Shown here: positions 1-7,382 of the stretch, one piece after another
Layout: the number at the start of each line of letters is the position of its first letter
How positions within the stretch are numbered: position 1 is the stretch's first letter
Source of the DNA: JBHJGM01 sp964405825
GTDB lineage: Bacteria > Verrucomicrobiota > Verrucomicrobiia > Opitutales > JBHJGM01
DNA length: 11,962 nucleotides
Assembly (NCBI GenBank): GCA_964405825.1
Contig: CAYOPI010000087.1
Coordinates: forward strand, 1-11,962
Direction of reading: 5' to 3'
The notes under the pieces: generated by a model
What the model was told of the DNA's origin: nothing
What the model saw: only the letters and a program-made list of their open reading frames with translations
The model's database searches: none
Translations under genes and position numbers: made by a program

Positions 1-445
1 GAAAGAGCGGGAAGAGCCCGGCGCAGACCACCGCGAAGATTGTCATCGCCTCGGCGGTGCGGTTGACCGCCGTTCGCCACTTCTGCTTGAGCAGGCAGAG
101 GATGGCCGAGATGAGGGTGCCGGCGTGGCCGATCCCGATCCAGAAAACGAAGTTGACGATCGCCCAGCCCCAGAACACCGGGGTGTTCAAGCCCCAGACG
201 CCCACCCCGCTGACCACCTGATAGGCCAGGCCGATCACCGTGAAGGAGGCCGTCAGCAAGCTGACCAGGAAGAGCGCCCACCACCACTTGGGCGTGGGCT
301 CCTCGACGATGCGGCAGATCTTGTTGGTGATCCAGGCGTGGCTGCGCTCGTTTTCCACCAGCACATTGCGTGGCACCTCGACGGGTTGGGTCCGATCGAG
401 CACCTCGGGGGCGGGTACGCTGTGGTCTCCGGTGATGACAGCCAT
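1..445 (-). CDS. actC: ActC, NrfD-like quinol-oxidising membrane subunit of Alternative Complex III (5' part only)
   Basis: This is the N-terminal 148 residues of a polytopic membrane protein; the rest lies beyond the left edge. It starts at the ATG ending at 445 (MAVITGDHSVPAPEVLDR). A soluble N-terminal stretch of about 60 residues precedes KWWWALFLVSLL (TM1). The next segments are TPVFWGWAIVNFVFWIGIGH (TM2) and the start of a third helix (MTIFAVVCAGLFPLF). The W-G-W-A-I-V-N-F-V-F-W-I-G-I-G-H-A-G-T pattern is characteristic of the NrfD/PsrC/ActC family. In ACIII, ActC binds menaquinol or ubiquinol and hands electrons to the Fe-S clusters of ActB. The gene follows actB after a 57-base gap in the same direction, the conserved actA-actB-actC order. 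No Shine-Dalgarno motif is visible before the ATG. Identity is firm because of the neighbours; without them, only 'NrfD family' could be said. Confidence 0.9.
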   Translation of the reverse strand, partial: MAVITGDHSVPAPEVLDRTQPVEVPRNVLVENERSHAWITNKICRIVEEPTPKWWWALFLVSLLTASFTVIGLAYQVVSGVGVWGLNTPVFWGWAIVNFVFWIGIGHAGTLISAILCLLKQKWRTAVNRTAEAMTIFAVVCAGLFPLF

Positions 446-502
446 GGCTTCAGGAAGGGGACAGAAAACGGATCAGCAGTTCAGTCAGCAATAAGGACGG
501 GG

Positions 503-3500
503 TCAGTGGTCGGCTCCGGCCGGTGAGTGTTCGATGTCAGGGGCGTCGTGCAGGACCTCGCCGTCGTGGGCCGTGCCCTTGGCCTCATGATGGCCGCCGC
601 CGCCAGCGCGGTACTTGTACTCCATGCGCGAGAGCGGCTGGTCCTTGTAGTCGGGCATGGCCTTGTTGGGGTTACGCAGCTTGGCCAGGTAGGTGGTGCG
701 CGGGCGCAGGTTCAGGTAACCCAGCACCGAGTAGTCGCGGCTGGACTGCTTCTTCTGGTAGACGTCGGTGGTCTCGTCGGCGATGTCGCCAAAGGCGATG
801 GCCTCGGCGGGGCAGGCCTGCTGACAGGCCACCTTGAAGTCACCGTCGGGAATCTTGATGTCGCCGGAGTCCTTCGCGCGGGTCAGCTGACGCACCTTCG
901 CGTTCTGGATGCGCTGGACGCAGTAGGTGCACTTTTCCATGACCCCGCGCATGCGAATGGTCACTTCCGGGTTCTTCTGCATCTGCGACAGATCCTGATC
1001 GGTCACATCGCCCAGCGGCCCGCGGTAGAACTGCCCCACCTTGCGCTTGTTCCAGTCAAAGAAGTTGAACCGCCGCACCTTGTAGGGGCAGTTGTTGGCG
1101 CAGTAGCGCGTGCCCACGCAGCGGTTGTAGGCCATCACGTTGAGGCCCTGGTCGTCGTGCACGGTCGCGTTGACCGGGCAGACCTGCTCGCACGGTGCGG
1201 TCTCACAATGCGTGCAGGCCATGGGAAGGAAGTTCGCCTGGACGTCGTGGGGCAGATCGACGGTCTCCAGGGTCTTGTCGTCGCCCTCGCCCTCGGTGCC
1301 CACGGCAAAGTAGCGGTCGATCCGAATCCAGTGCATCTCGCGCCCGCGCAGGATCTGGTCCTTGCCGACGATTGGGATGTTGTTCTCGCTCTGGCAGGCG
1401 ATGACGCAGGCGTTGCAACCCGTGCAGGTGTTCAGATCGATGGTCATCCCCCACTGCTGGATGCCCTCGCCGTTCTTGCCGGAAAACGCCGGGTGGTCGT
1501 ACAACGAGCCGCCCCGCGGCTGCTCAATGGACTTCTTGGAAAGCGGATCGTCCTTGCTCGGGCCGTAGATGGGCGGCGAGTGCGCCTCCGGGCTCATCTG
1601 GTCGACGAAGTCCGGGTGATCCGAGAAATAGGTGTTGTTGGCCTCGCGCAGGAGCGCGCGCCCTTCCATCGACCAGTGCTGCTGGATGTTGGCCAGGTCA
1701 AGGTGATCGCCGGTCAGCTTGAGGGTGGCTCCGCCCAACGCGCCCAAACCGCCCTGGGTCAGCAGGAAGTAGTCAAAGCCGATGCCGCGGTCGCGCTGGT
1801 TGGGCTCCAGGCCGACCCGGCCTACCTTGCGGCGTCCCAGGCCCACCGGCAGCACCAGTGTGTAGTCGGCCAGGCCCGGCAGAATGTGAACGGGCGCACG
1901 AACGCTCACGTCGCCCAGGGTCAACTCGGCGATCGGGGCGTCCTCGTAGCCGGCGGCGTACTCGTTGGCCTCCGGCATCAACTGCCCCATGCGGTTCATC
2001 CGGCTCAGGCTGGGGTTGTAGCCAATTTCCTTCGCGACGACCGGGCTGATCAGAATGGGATTGTCCCAGGTCAGACGGGTCATGGGATCCGGGCGCTCGA
2101 GCATCCAGCCGTTGTTGGCGTAGCGACCGTCCAGGGCGTGACCGCTGGGCACAAAGACCACTTCCAGCGATTCCATCGACGGGGCCGCCGCCTTGAATGT
2201 GCCCCGACGCAACGCACCCAACGCATCGCCGCCCGGTGCCTCCACAGGCTCGAATTCCGTGCCGGGCAAGACCCCTTCGGCCAGCCAGCCGTCGAAAGCC
2301 GCCTGCGCGTCGGAGCCGTTGACCTGGGCAAAGGTCGCACGCACCAGCGCATACGGGTCAAACTCCTCCAGGCCTGCCAGGGTGGCCAGCACGGCGTTCT
2401 CGTTGAGGCAGTCGTCGAAGATCGGCAGGATCAGCGGCTGCACCGGAACATAGGTACCATCCCAGGTGCGCCCGTCATCCCAGCTCTCGAGGTAGTGCAG
2501 GGCAGGCAGGAAAAGGCTGCAGGCCGCCGACGTCTCGTCCTCGTCGGGTCCGAAATAACCGTAGCGAACGACGTTGGGCACCTCCTGCAGGAGCGCCTCG
2601 AACTTCAGGTCGCCCGGCGCGTTGAAGGCCGGATTGCCGCGCAGCACGACCAGCGTGTCGACGCCGCCGGACTGGATGGCATCGGCCAGTTCGCCGATCG
2701 ACGCGGTCTTTGCCGACGGTGGCAGTTCAAGGTAATTGACCGTGTGTCCCGGCGCGCCGAGGGCCTGGTTGATCAGGTAAATCAGCGTGTGGGCCTCGGT
2801 GGGGAGGTGCGGGCCTCCCACCACGAGGGACCGATGCTGCGCGGCGTGCGCCACCAGATCTTTCGCGCACTCGCCCACCCACTTGGAAACGAAGGCGTCG
2901 TCCGCACCGCCCTTGCGATAGGGCTGGACCGCTCCGGCTTCGCTGCGCAGGAAACGCGCGACGTCGGGCTGCCCCTTGGCTTCGAGCACGGCCGCCCCCA
3001 GGTGCGCGAGGAAAGCGGTCATCTGGGTCGAGGACAGGCGCAGGCGGTGGTCGGCCTGTCCGCCCATCAGGCTGAAGCGCGACTCCACCGCATACAGACG
3101 CGCCATCTTCAGCGCATCCTCGGGCGTATCGGCATAGCGGGCTTTAGCAAAGGCGCGGGTGTTGGCGACCGCGTTGGAGCCCTCCTCCAGAAAATCACCG
3201 TCGATCGACACGATGCAGCGGGCCTGCTCAAAAGCCGGCGCAACCCGGAGGCGCTTGCTGGTCAACGACTGCAGCGCGGCCGCTTCGTTGCCGGCATCGA
3301 GCGCGTCGTACTCCGCCCAGAGGGCTTCGGGCATCTTCGCCTGCAGTTCCTTGACCAGCCGGGCACGGGTCTCGGAGCTGGAAGGCTCGGCCAGAAAAGC
3401 CAAACCCTTGCCCCGGGTCCGGGCAAACTTCGCGTGCGTCTCGGTCAGGAAATCCTCGGCGGCCGCCCGGCTGATCCGGTTGCCATCCCGCAGCGGGAAG

Positions 3501-3976
3501 GGCGCGCGGTCCTGGTCATACAGATCGAGCACGCTGGCCTGCGCCCAGGCGTTGGTCTTGCCGCCACCGGGTCCGTAGCTCGGATTGCCCTCGATCTTCG
3601 TCGGGCGGTTCTCGTGGCTCTCTACGATCAGCGGCAGGTTGCTCTTCCCCTGCGGATAAGAGGTGGCAAAGAAGTTGGGGATCCCCGGGACGACCTGCTC
3701 GACGTGCTCGGGCGCGCGGGCGTACGGCACCAGGTATTTTTCCGGACGGCGGCAACCGCTCACGCCCAAACCAGCCAGGGCAAAGGAGGCCCCCATCAAC
3801 TTGAGGAAGCTGCGGCGATCGGTGCCTTCCTCCAGCTGGGCTGCCCCGCGCGGAAACTCGTTGTGCAGCCACTGCTCGAACTCCGGCGAGCGCTCCAGCT
3901 CGTCGAGACTGCGCCAGTACAGCGGCCCGGCCTTCTCCAGGTCGGTGGGTTCGGGATGCTCAAAGGGTAACTTCAT
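503..3976 (-). CDS. actB: ActB, fused molybdopterin-oxidoreductase-like / Fe-S subunit of Alternative Complex III
   Basis: This 1157-residue periplasmic electron-transfer subunit fuses a vestigial molybdopterin-enzyme domain (roughly residues 80-790) to a ferredoxin-type domain (roughly 840-1060). The N-terminus carries the extended Tat-type leader of this family (W-R-S-L-D-E-L near 21-27), a twin arginine at 54-55 (DRRSFLKLMG), and a lipobox-like LGVSGC ending at Cys75. Cluster ligands are visible: C851/854/857/861; C921/924/929/933; C953/959/963; and C1016/1019/1051/1055. The third set reads CVGTRYCANNC, with Thr956 where a [4Fe-4S] cluster would need Cys. This fits the family's three [4Fe-4S] plus one [3Fe-4S] clusters. 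The tail is His-rich. The start chosen is the ATG at 3976, whose ATGA overlaps the actA stop by four bases and implies translational coupling. A longer frame reaching 4213 has no family resemblance and lies inside actA. Length is normal for a fused ActB. Confidence 0.95.
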   Translation of the reverse strand: MKLPFEHPEPTDLEKAGPLYWRSLDELERSPEFEQWLHNEFPRGAAQLEEGTDRRSFLKLMGASFALAGLGVSGCRRPEKYLVPYARAPEHVEQVVPGIPNFFATSYPQGKSNLPLIVESHENRPTKIEGNPSYGPGGGKTNAWAQASVLDLYDQDRAPFPLRDGNRISRAAAEDFLTETHAKFARTRGKGLAFLAEPSSSETRARLVKELQAKMPEALWAEYDALDAGNEAAALQSLTSKRLRVAPAFEQARCIVSIDGDFLEEGSNAVANTRAFAKARYADTPEDALKMARLYAVESRFSLMGGQADHRLRLSSTQMTAFLAHLGAAVLEAKGQPDVARFLRSEAGAVQPYRKGGADDAFVSKWVGECAKDLVAHAAQHRSLVVGGPHLPTEAHTLIYLINQALGAPGHTVNYLELPPSAKTASIGELADAIQSGGVDTLVVLRGNPAFNAPGDLKFEALLQEVPNVVRYGYFGPDEDETSAACSLFLPALHYLESWDDGRTWDGTYVPVQPLILPIFDDCLNENAVLATLAGLEEFDPYALVRATFAQVNGSDAQAAFDGWLAEGVLPGTEFEPVEAPGGDALGALRRGTFKAAAPSMESLEVVFVPSGHALDGRYANNGWMLERPDPMTRLTWDNPILISPVVAKEIGYNPSLSRMNRMGQLMPEANEYAAGYEDAPIAELTLGDVSVRAPVHILPGLADYTLVLPVGLGRRKVGRVGLEPNQRDRGIGFDYFLLTQGGLGALGGATLKLTGDHLDLANIQQHWSMEGRALLREANNTYFSDHPDFVDQMSPEAHSPPIYGPSKDDPLSKKSIEQPRGGSLYDHPAFSGKNGEGIQQWGMTIDLNTCTGCNACVIACQSENNIPIVGKDQILRGREMHWIRIDRYFAVGTEGEGDDKTLETVDLPHDVQANFLPMACTHCETAPCEQVCPVNATVHDDQGLNVMAYNRCVGTRYCANNCPYKVRRFNFFDWNKRKVGQFYRGPLGDVTDQDLSQMQKNPEVTIRMRGVMEKCTYCVQRIQNAKVRQLTRAKDSGDIKIPDGDFKVACQQACPAEAIAFGDIADETTDVYQKKQSSRDYSVLGYLNLRPRTTYLAKLRNPNKAMPDYKDQPLSRMEYKYRAGGGGHHEAKGTAHDGEVLHDAPDIEHSPAGADH

Positions 3977-4626
3977 CGGTGGCAGCCGGAACAGCTGATG
4001 GGCGGGTTGACCTTCCAGGCTTCGACAGCTTCGGTGCCGAAGTCCTCCTGGGCCTGGGCACTGGCGAACTGCCAGCCCAGGTCGTACACCTTGTCGAGGG
4101 GCCGGATGTTTTCCTCGGGCGCGCGGTGGCACTCCAGGCACCAGGCCATGCTCATTTCCTCGTGGTGCCAGACGACCTCCATCTGGTCGACGCGGCCGTG
4201 GCAGTCCACGCAACTCACCCCGCGGTTCACGTGGGCGGCGTGGTTAAAATAAACGTAATCGGGCGCGGCGTGGATACGCACCCAGGGAATCGCCTCACCG
4301 CTGGCGTAGGTCTCGCGCACCAGAGCCAGGGCCGAGTCGTTTGACCGGATCATGCTGTGGCAGGCCATGCAGGTTTCCGCCGTGGGCACGTTGGAGTGCG
4401 CGGACTTGTCCACGTGAGTGTGGCAGTAGCGGCAATCCAGCCCGAGCTGCTCCGAGTGTAACTGGTGACTGAAGGCAACCGGCTGTGTTGGCTGGTAGCC
4501 CACCCGCGTATACTGCGGGGTCATGTAGTACTCCACTCCGAGCGTCACCGCTCCGCCAGTCAACAGCAGTGCGACAACAATTTTGAGGGGTACTAGATTA
4601 GACCACTTCGGAAAGATATTGGCCAT
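3973..4626 (-). CDS. actA: ActA, pentaheme cytochrome c subunit of Alternative Complex III
   Basis: This is a 217-residue multiheme cytochrome. It has one N-terminal hydrophobic segment (about residues 13-31, LKIVVALLLTGGAVTLG) acting as an uncleaved anchor or signal. Five CxxCH heme-binding motifs follow: CRYCH 65-69, CMACH 86-90, CVDCH 139-143, CLECH 163-167 and CSGCH 212-216. Further histidines suited to bis-His ligation occur around FSHQLH, YFNHAAH and VVWHHEE. Five hemes and a single anchor match ActA, which carries electrons from the Fe-S subunit towards cytochrome c or the oxidase. It is the first gene of the operon and overlaps actB by four bases. The start is the ATG at 4626; the preceding bases show no Shine-Dalgarno motif. 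The last heme motif lies two residues from the C-terminus. Confidence 0.95.
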   Translation of the reverse strand: MANIFPKWSNLVPLKIVVALLLTGGAVTLGVEYYMTPQYTRVGYQPTQPVAFSHQLHSEQLGLDCRYCHTHVDKSAHSNVPTAETCMACHSMIRSNDSALALVRETYASGEAIPWVRIHAAPDYVYFNHAAHVNRGVSCVDCHGRVDQMEVVWHHEEMSMAWCLECHRAPEENIRPLDKVYDLGWQFASAQAQEDFGTEAVEAWKVNPPISCSGCHR

Positions 4627-4675
4627 TTAGACAGACAAGGGACGGCGCGCGGCAAGGGACCTCCGCGGGGACAGG

Positions 4676-4873
4676 CTAGACGTTTTCATTTCGGCAAACC
4701 GACCGCGGCTCTCGGGACAAAGTGATCGCCTGCGGACTCGGGGACATGGTCGCACCGCGAGCAACTGCGGACGGTTTCGAAGCAGGTTTACCCAGCCCGC
4801 GGACCAACAGCAGCGCGGTTGCGCAGAGGCCGGTCCACTTCAGGAATCCAGAGCGGTCAGTGCGTGCATCCAT
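4676..4873 (-). CDS. possible small secreted or membrane-anchored peptide upstream of actA (65 aa)
   Basis: An open frame of 65 codons on the same strand as actA, ending 49 bases before the actA start. It reads MDARTDRSGFLKWTGLCATALLLVRG and then a polar, proline- and serine-containing tail. Charged residues followed by a hydrophobic stretch of about 12 residues look like a signal peptide or single membrane anchor, and third codon positions are moderately GC-rich, as in the neighbours. There is no recognisable family and no Shine-Dalgarno site, but several real genes here also lack one. It may equally be chance open frame in the actA leader. No function is proposed. Confidence 0.28.
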   Translation of the reverse strand: MDARTDRSGFLKWTGLCATALLLVRGLGKPASKPSAVARGATMSPSPQAITLSREPRSVCRNENV

Positions 4874-4888
4874 GAGTTCAGGAGAAGG

Positions 4889-4906
4889 CCACTAAGGTTC
4901 TAGTGG
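4889..4906. other. short hairpin in the actA leader
   Basis: A perfect 6-bp inverted repeat, CCACTA and TAGTGG, separated by 6 bases. On the minus strand it lies 15 bases before the ATG of the possible 65-residue peptide at 4873. It has no U-tract and is too short to be a terminator alone. It may be an operator half-site pair or a leader hairpin; chance is also possible. Confidence 0.3.
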
Positions 4907-4942
4907 ATCGCGATGGCAACAGAAAAAACGAGATTTTGGAAC

Positions 4943-4954
4943 GAAAGCGCTTTC
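4943..4954. promoter_or_regulatory. 12-bp palindrome resembling a LacI-family operator
   Basis: GAAAGCGCTTTC is a perfect palindrome with a central CG. This is the pattern common to LacI/CcpA-family operators (AAAxCGxTTT with flanking G and C). It lies 317 bases upstream of the actA ATG and 70 bases upstream of the possible 65-residue peptide, in a locally AT-richer stretch that could hold the promoter of the ACIII operon. On the plus strand it is followed directly by TACAAT, a good -10-like hexamer, but no convincing plus-strand gene lies downstream. Seen: the palindrome. Inferred: operator function. Confidence 0.4.
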
Positions 4955-5214
4955 TACAATTCGTTATTGTTCATGGGTTTGCGATTTGCCGACGAAAGGG
5001 ACGAAGCAATCTTCATCCTTTGCATGGACACTGGTGCAAGCCTCTTGCGAAGTGGCCAGCGGGCCTTCGGCAGGGTTTCCCCATCGGAGCGGAACAACAG
5101 CGGGCAAAGCGACACACCTCGACCCTGTCCACTAACAATGCCCTTACAACTGCATTGCCCTCCAGGACCTCAGGCAGAAGACAGTCTGCTAAAGCTTATT
5201 AGCGCGTATTAACA
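4955..5214. other. non-coding stretch between actA leader and copper-ATPase gene
   Basis: Together with 4874-4954 and 5215-5265 this makes about 390 bases without a convincing gene. Two overlapping plus-strand open frames (starts 4903 and 4913, both about 99 codons) cross it, but neither has a recognisable motif. They share the same DNA in different frames and look like chance. Composition is more AT-rich than the flanking genes, as expected for promoter and leader DNA. No RNA gene or clear terminator was recognised. Confidence 0.5.
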
Positions 5215-5265
5215 GGCGAAAGCACGTTCGCGAACCCCAAATCCGCGAAAGCTGATTCGCGAAAT
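5215..5265. repeat. degenerate ~15-bp tandem repeat just after the copper-ATPase stop
   Basis: Read on the minus strand directly after the ATPase TAG, the DNA gives TTTCGCGAATCAGC, TTTCGCGGATTTGGG, GTTCGCGAACGTGC and a partial TTTCGCC. This is about three and a half units of 14-15 bases, each opening with (T/G)TTCGC. The core TTCGCGAA is self-complementary at 5227-5234 and 5256-5263; the middle copy at 5242-5249 has one change. It could be a binding-site cluster, a degenerate repetitive element or part of a weak terminator. There is no run of T to support an intrinsic terminator. Confidence 0.45.
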
Positions 5266-7353
5266 CTACTCCGCTCCCAGCTGCGTCGAACGTAGGGCTC
5301 GCGTGGATACAAACGCGCTGGAGCCCACCATGAGCAGCGCCGCCACCACCGGGTGCAAGACCCCGAAGGCCGCCAACGCCATCCCGATTCCGTTGTAAAA
5401 TGCGGCGAAGTAGAGGTTCTGACGCACCGTTCGCCGCACCTGCCGTCCCAGCGCAATCGCCCGCGGGATCGCCTCCAGACTCTCGCCCTGCAGGACGCCG
5501 TCGGCACTCGCCCGGGCCAGGTCGGCCCCCTGGCCCATCGCCAGCGAAACCGACCCGTTTGCCAGCGCCGGTGCGTCGTTGATGCCGTCGCCCACGAAAA
5601 GCAGACGGCGGCCTTCACCCTGCAACAACCGCACGCGGGCCAGCTTGGCTTCCGCACTCAAGCCGGCGCGCACCTGCGCCCCTTCGATGCAAGTCCAGCG
5701 CGGTTGCGGGTCGCCCGTCAGCACCTCCACGCCGATGGCCTGCGCCTTCAGGCGCGCGAAAACCGCCCCGACTTCACCGCGCAGGTTCTCTTCCAGAAAA
5801 ACAACCGCCGCCGGTTCGCCGTTAACGCAAACGCCCACGAGACGACCGGCCAACGCCGTTCGGGCCGAATCCGCCAGTGACTCGAGAACGCCCCGCGCGT
5901 CCTCACCGAGCCCGTCCAGCCCACCAACCCAAAGCTCCCAACGCAGCCCGTCGGCATCGACCAGAGTCGCGCGGATTCCCTGACCGGGCACGGTCTGCGT
6001 TTGCTCCAGCATCCAAGAGTGGCCGGGCGACTCCCGCCGGAGGGCCCGCGCCACCGGGTGCGGGTACGGCGCTTCCGCGGCCGCCACCGCCGCCTTCAGC
6101 AGCGCGCGTCGGTCCGCAAAGGCTGGCGTGGTGCGCCAGTCCACGGCGACCAGCTCGGCCTCGCTGAGCGTGCCGGTCTTGTCGAAGCAGGCGGTGTCGA
6201 TGCGGGCGAGGTCGTCGAGCAACTGACCCGAACGCGCCACCAGCCCCCATTGAGTCAGGCGTTGCAGTCCGCCCCAGACCGCGACCGGGGTCGCCAGCCC
6301 GAGGGCGCAGGGGCAGGCCACCAGCAAGACGGCCATCGCATTGAAAAGCGCCACCGGCCAACTCGCCAGCGCCAGCCAGACACCAAAGGTCGCCACACTC
6401 ACGGCCACCACCACCGGCACGAACCAGCGCGTGATCGCGTCGGCCTGCTGCTGCAGGGTCGAGGGCTTCATCCGCGCTTCGCCGACCGTACGCAAAATCC
6501 CGTCGAGGGCGCGCTCGCCCAGCACGGCGGTGGCCTCAAGCTCGAGCATGCCGTCGACCAGGGTGGAGCCCGCCTGGACGCGGTCGCCCGGACGACGGAC
6601 CACCGGCAGCGGTTCCCCCGTCAGGCTCGTCTCACTGACGTAGCTGGTGCCGTTCAGGACGATTCCGTCCACAGGGACGCCCTCGCCCGGATGCACCCGC
6701 ACGCGCGCCCCCTGCTCCACCGCGCCAACCGGCTGAAGGCGCTCCGAATCGTCGTCGTCGAGCACCCGCGCGGTGTCGAAGCGCTGGCGCAAGGCGTTCG
6801 CCGCAGCGATGGCCGATACCCGCGAGCGCTCGCTGGCCATGCGCCCGAAAGTGTAAACGCACAGCACAATCGCCACCACCTCGTAGTAGACCGCGCCTTC
6901 TCCCGTAAAGGTCGACACCATCGAGCCGCCCATCGCACCCGCCAGGCTGAGGACAAACAGTGCCTCGACCGTGATCGAGGGGCGACGCAAGGCCTGCAGG
7001 AGTCGCCCAAACAGCGGCCCGCCCAGCAGCCCAAGCACCGCCAGCGCCGAAGCCAGCAGCACACCGTGGTAAATCCAGAAGCCCGCCGGACCCAGTTCCT
7101 CCTGCACGGCGGCCGGACCGACTTCCTCGACGTAGAGATTCCAGGCCAGGCCAAAGACCATGCTCTGCCCGGCGATGACCAGAGCCAGCCCGAGACGCCA
7201 CCAGTGCAGGCTGGAAGCGGATGCGGCTGTCGCTTCGAGCGGGCCACAGGAGGGACAGGCGGCGACCGGCGCAGGCTGCACCGGCTCACAACAGCCCGTT
7301 GCGACGGGCGCCGACTCGGCCCGGCCTTCGCTTGTGTGCTCCAACGTCGACAT
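5266..7353 (-). CDS. Cu(I)-type P1B-ATPase (heavy-metal translocating P-type ATPase)
   Basis: This 695-residue inner-membrane pump exports Cu(I) at the cost of ATP. Conserved elements in order: actuator TGE 245-247, CPC metal site in TM6 at 347-349, phosphorylated Asp391 in DKTGT, HP at 432-433, ATP-site GQG near 457, TGD 546-548 and hinge GDGIND 588-593. The Cu(I)-specific signatures are in the last helices: YN at 653-654 in TM7 and MVGSS at 675-679 in TM8. There is no HMA (GMxCxxC) domain. In its place is a short Cys-rich N-terminus with C21, C22, C33 and C36 (GCCE, CPSCG). The ATG at 7353 is preferred; an in-frame GTG at 7380 would add nine residues but leave only two bases before the divergent gene. 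Next to ACIII it may supply copper to the terminal oxidase (CcoI/CtpA-like role) rather than detoxify; this is inference. Confidence 0.93.
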   Translation of the reverse strand: MSTLEHTSEGRAESAPVATGCCEPVQPAPVAACPSCGPLEATAASASSLHWWRLGLALVIAGQSMVFGLAWNLYVEEVGPAAVQEELGPAGFWIYHGVLLASALAVLGLLGGPLFGRLLQALRRPSITVEALFVLSLAGAMGGSMVSTFTGEGAVYYEVVAIVLCVYTFGRMASERSRVSAIAAANALRQRFDTARVLDDDDSERLQPVGAVEQGARVRVHPGEGVPVDGIVLNGTSYVSETSLTGEPLPVVRRPGDRVQAGSTLVDGMLELEATAVLGERALDGILRTVGEARMKPSTLQQQADAITRWFVPVVVAVSVATFGVWLALASWPVALFNAMAVLLVACPCALGLATPVAVWGGLQRLTQWGLVARSGQLLDDLARIDTACFDKTGTLSEAELVAVDWRTTPAFADRRALLKAAVAAAEAPYPHPVARALRRESPGHSWMLEQTQTVPGQGIRATLVDADGLRWELWVGGLDGLGEDARGVLESLADSARTALAGRLVGVCVNGEPAAVVFLEENLRGEVGAVFARLKAQAIGVEVLTGDPQPRWTCIEGAQVRAGLSAEAKLARVRLLQGEGRRLLFVGDGINDAPALANGSVSLAMGQGADLARASADGVLQGESLEAIPRAIALGRQVRRTVRQNLYFAAFYNGIGMALAAFGVLHPVVAALLMVGSSAFVSTRALRSTQLGAE

Positions 7354-7382
7354 TCCGCCAGAGGCTAACACCTTTGGCACCG

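Noticed and set aside
527..3970. Very long open frame (over 1100 codons) antisense to actB
   Set aside because: It mirrors actB across almost its full length, lacks any domain motif, and is rich in Arg/Gly/Ala/Val as expected from the reverse complement of a high-GC3 gene. actB itself has unmistakable cluster motifs.
3977..4213. Upstream extension of actB by 79 codons
   Set aside because: The extra residues are Arg/Pro/Gly-rich and lie wholly inside actA in another frame. The ATG at 3976 gives the expected family N-terminus and overlaps the actA stop.
4903..5212. Two overlapping plus-strand open frames of about 99 codons
   Set aside because: They occupy the same DNA in different frames, have no motif or signal, and the region looks like a promoter/leader zone. 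TACAAT at 4955 was considered as a plus-strand -10 box, but no -35 box stands at proper distance.
6001..7368. 455-codon open frame antisense to the copper ATPase
   Set aside because: Same cause: the complement of a GC-rich gene with strong codon bias. The translation is low-complexity in R/H/Q/G with no motif.
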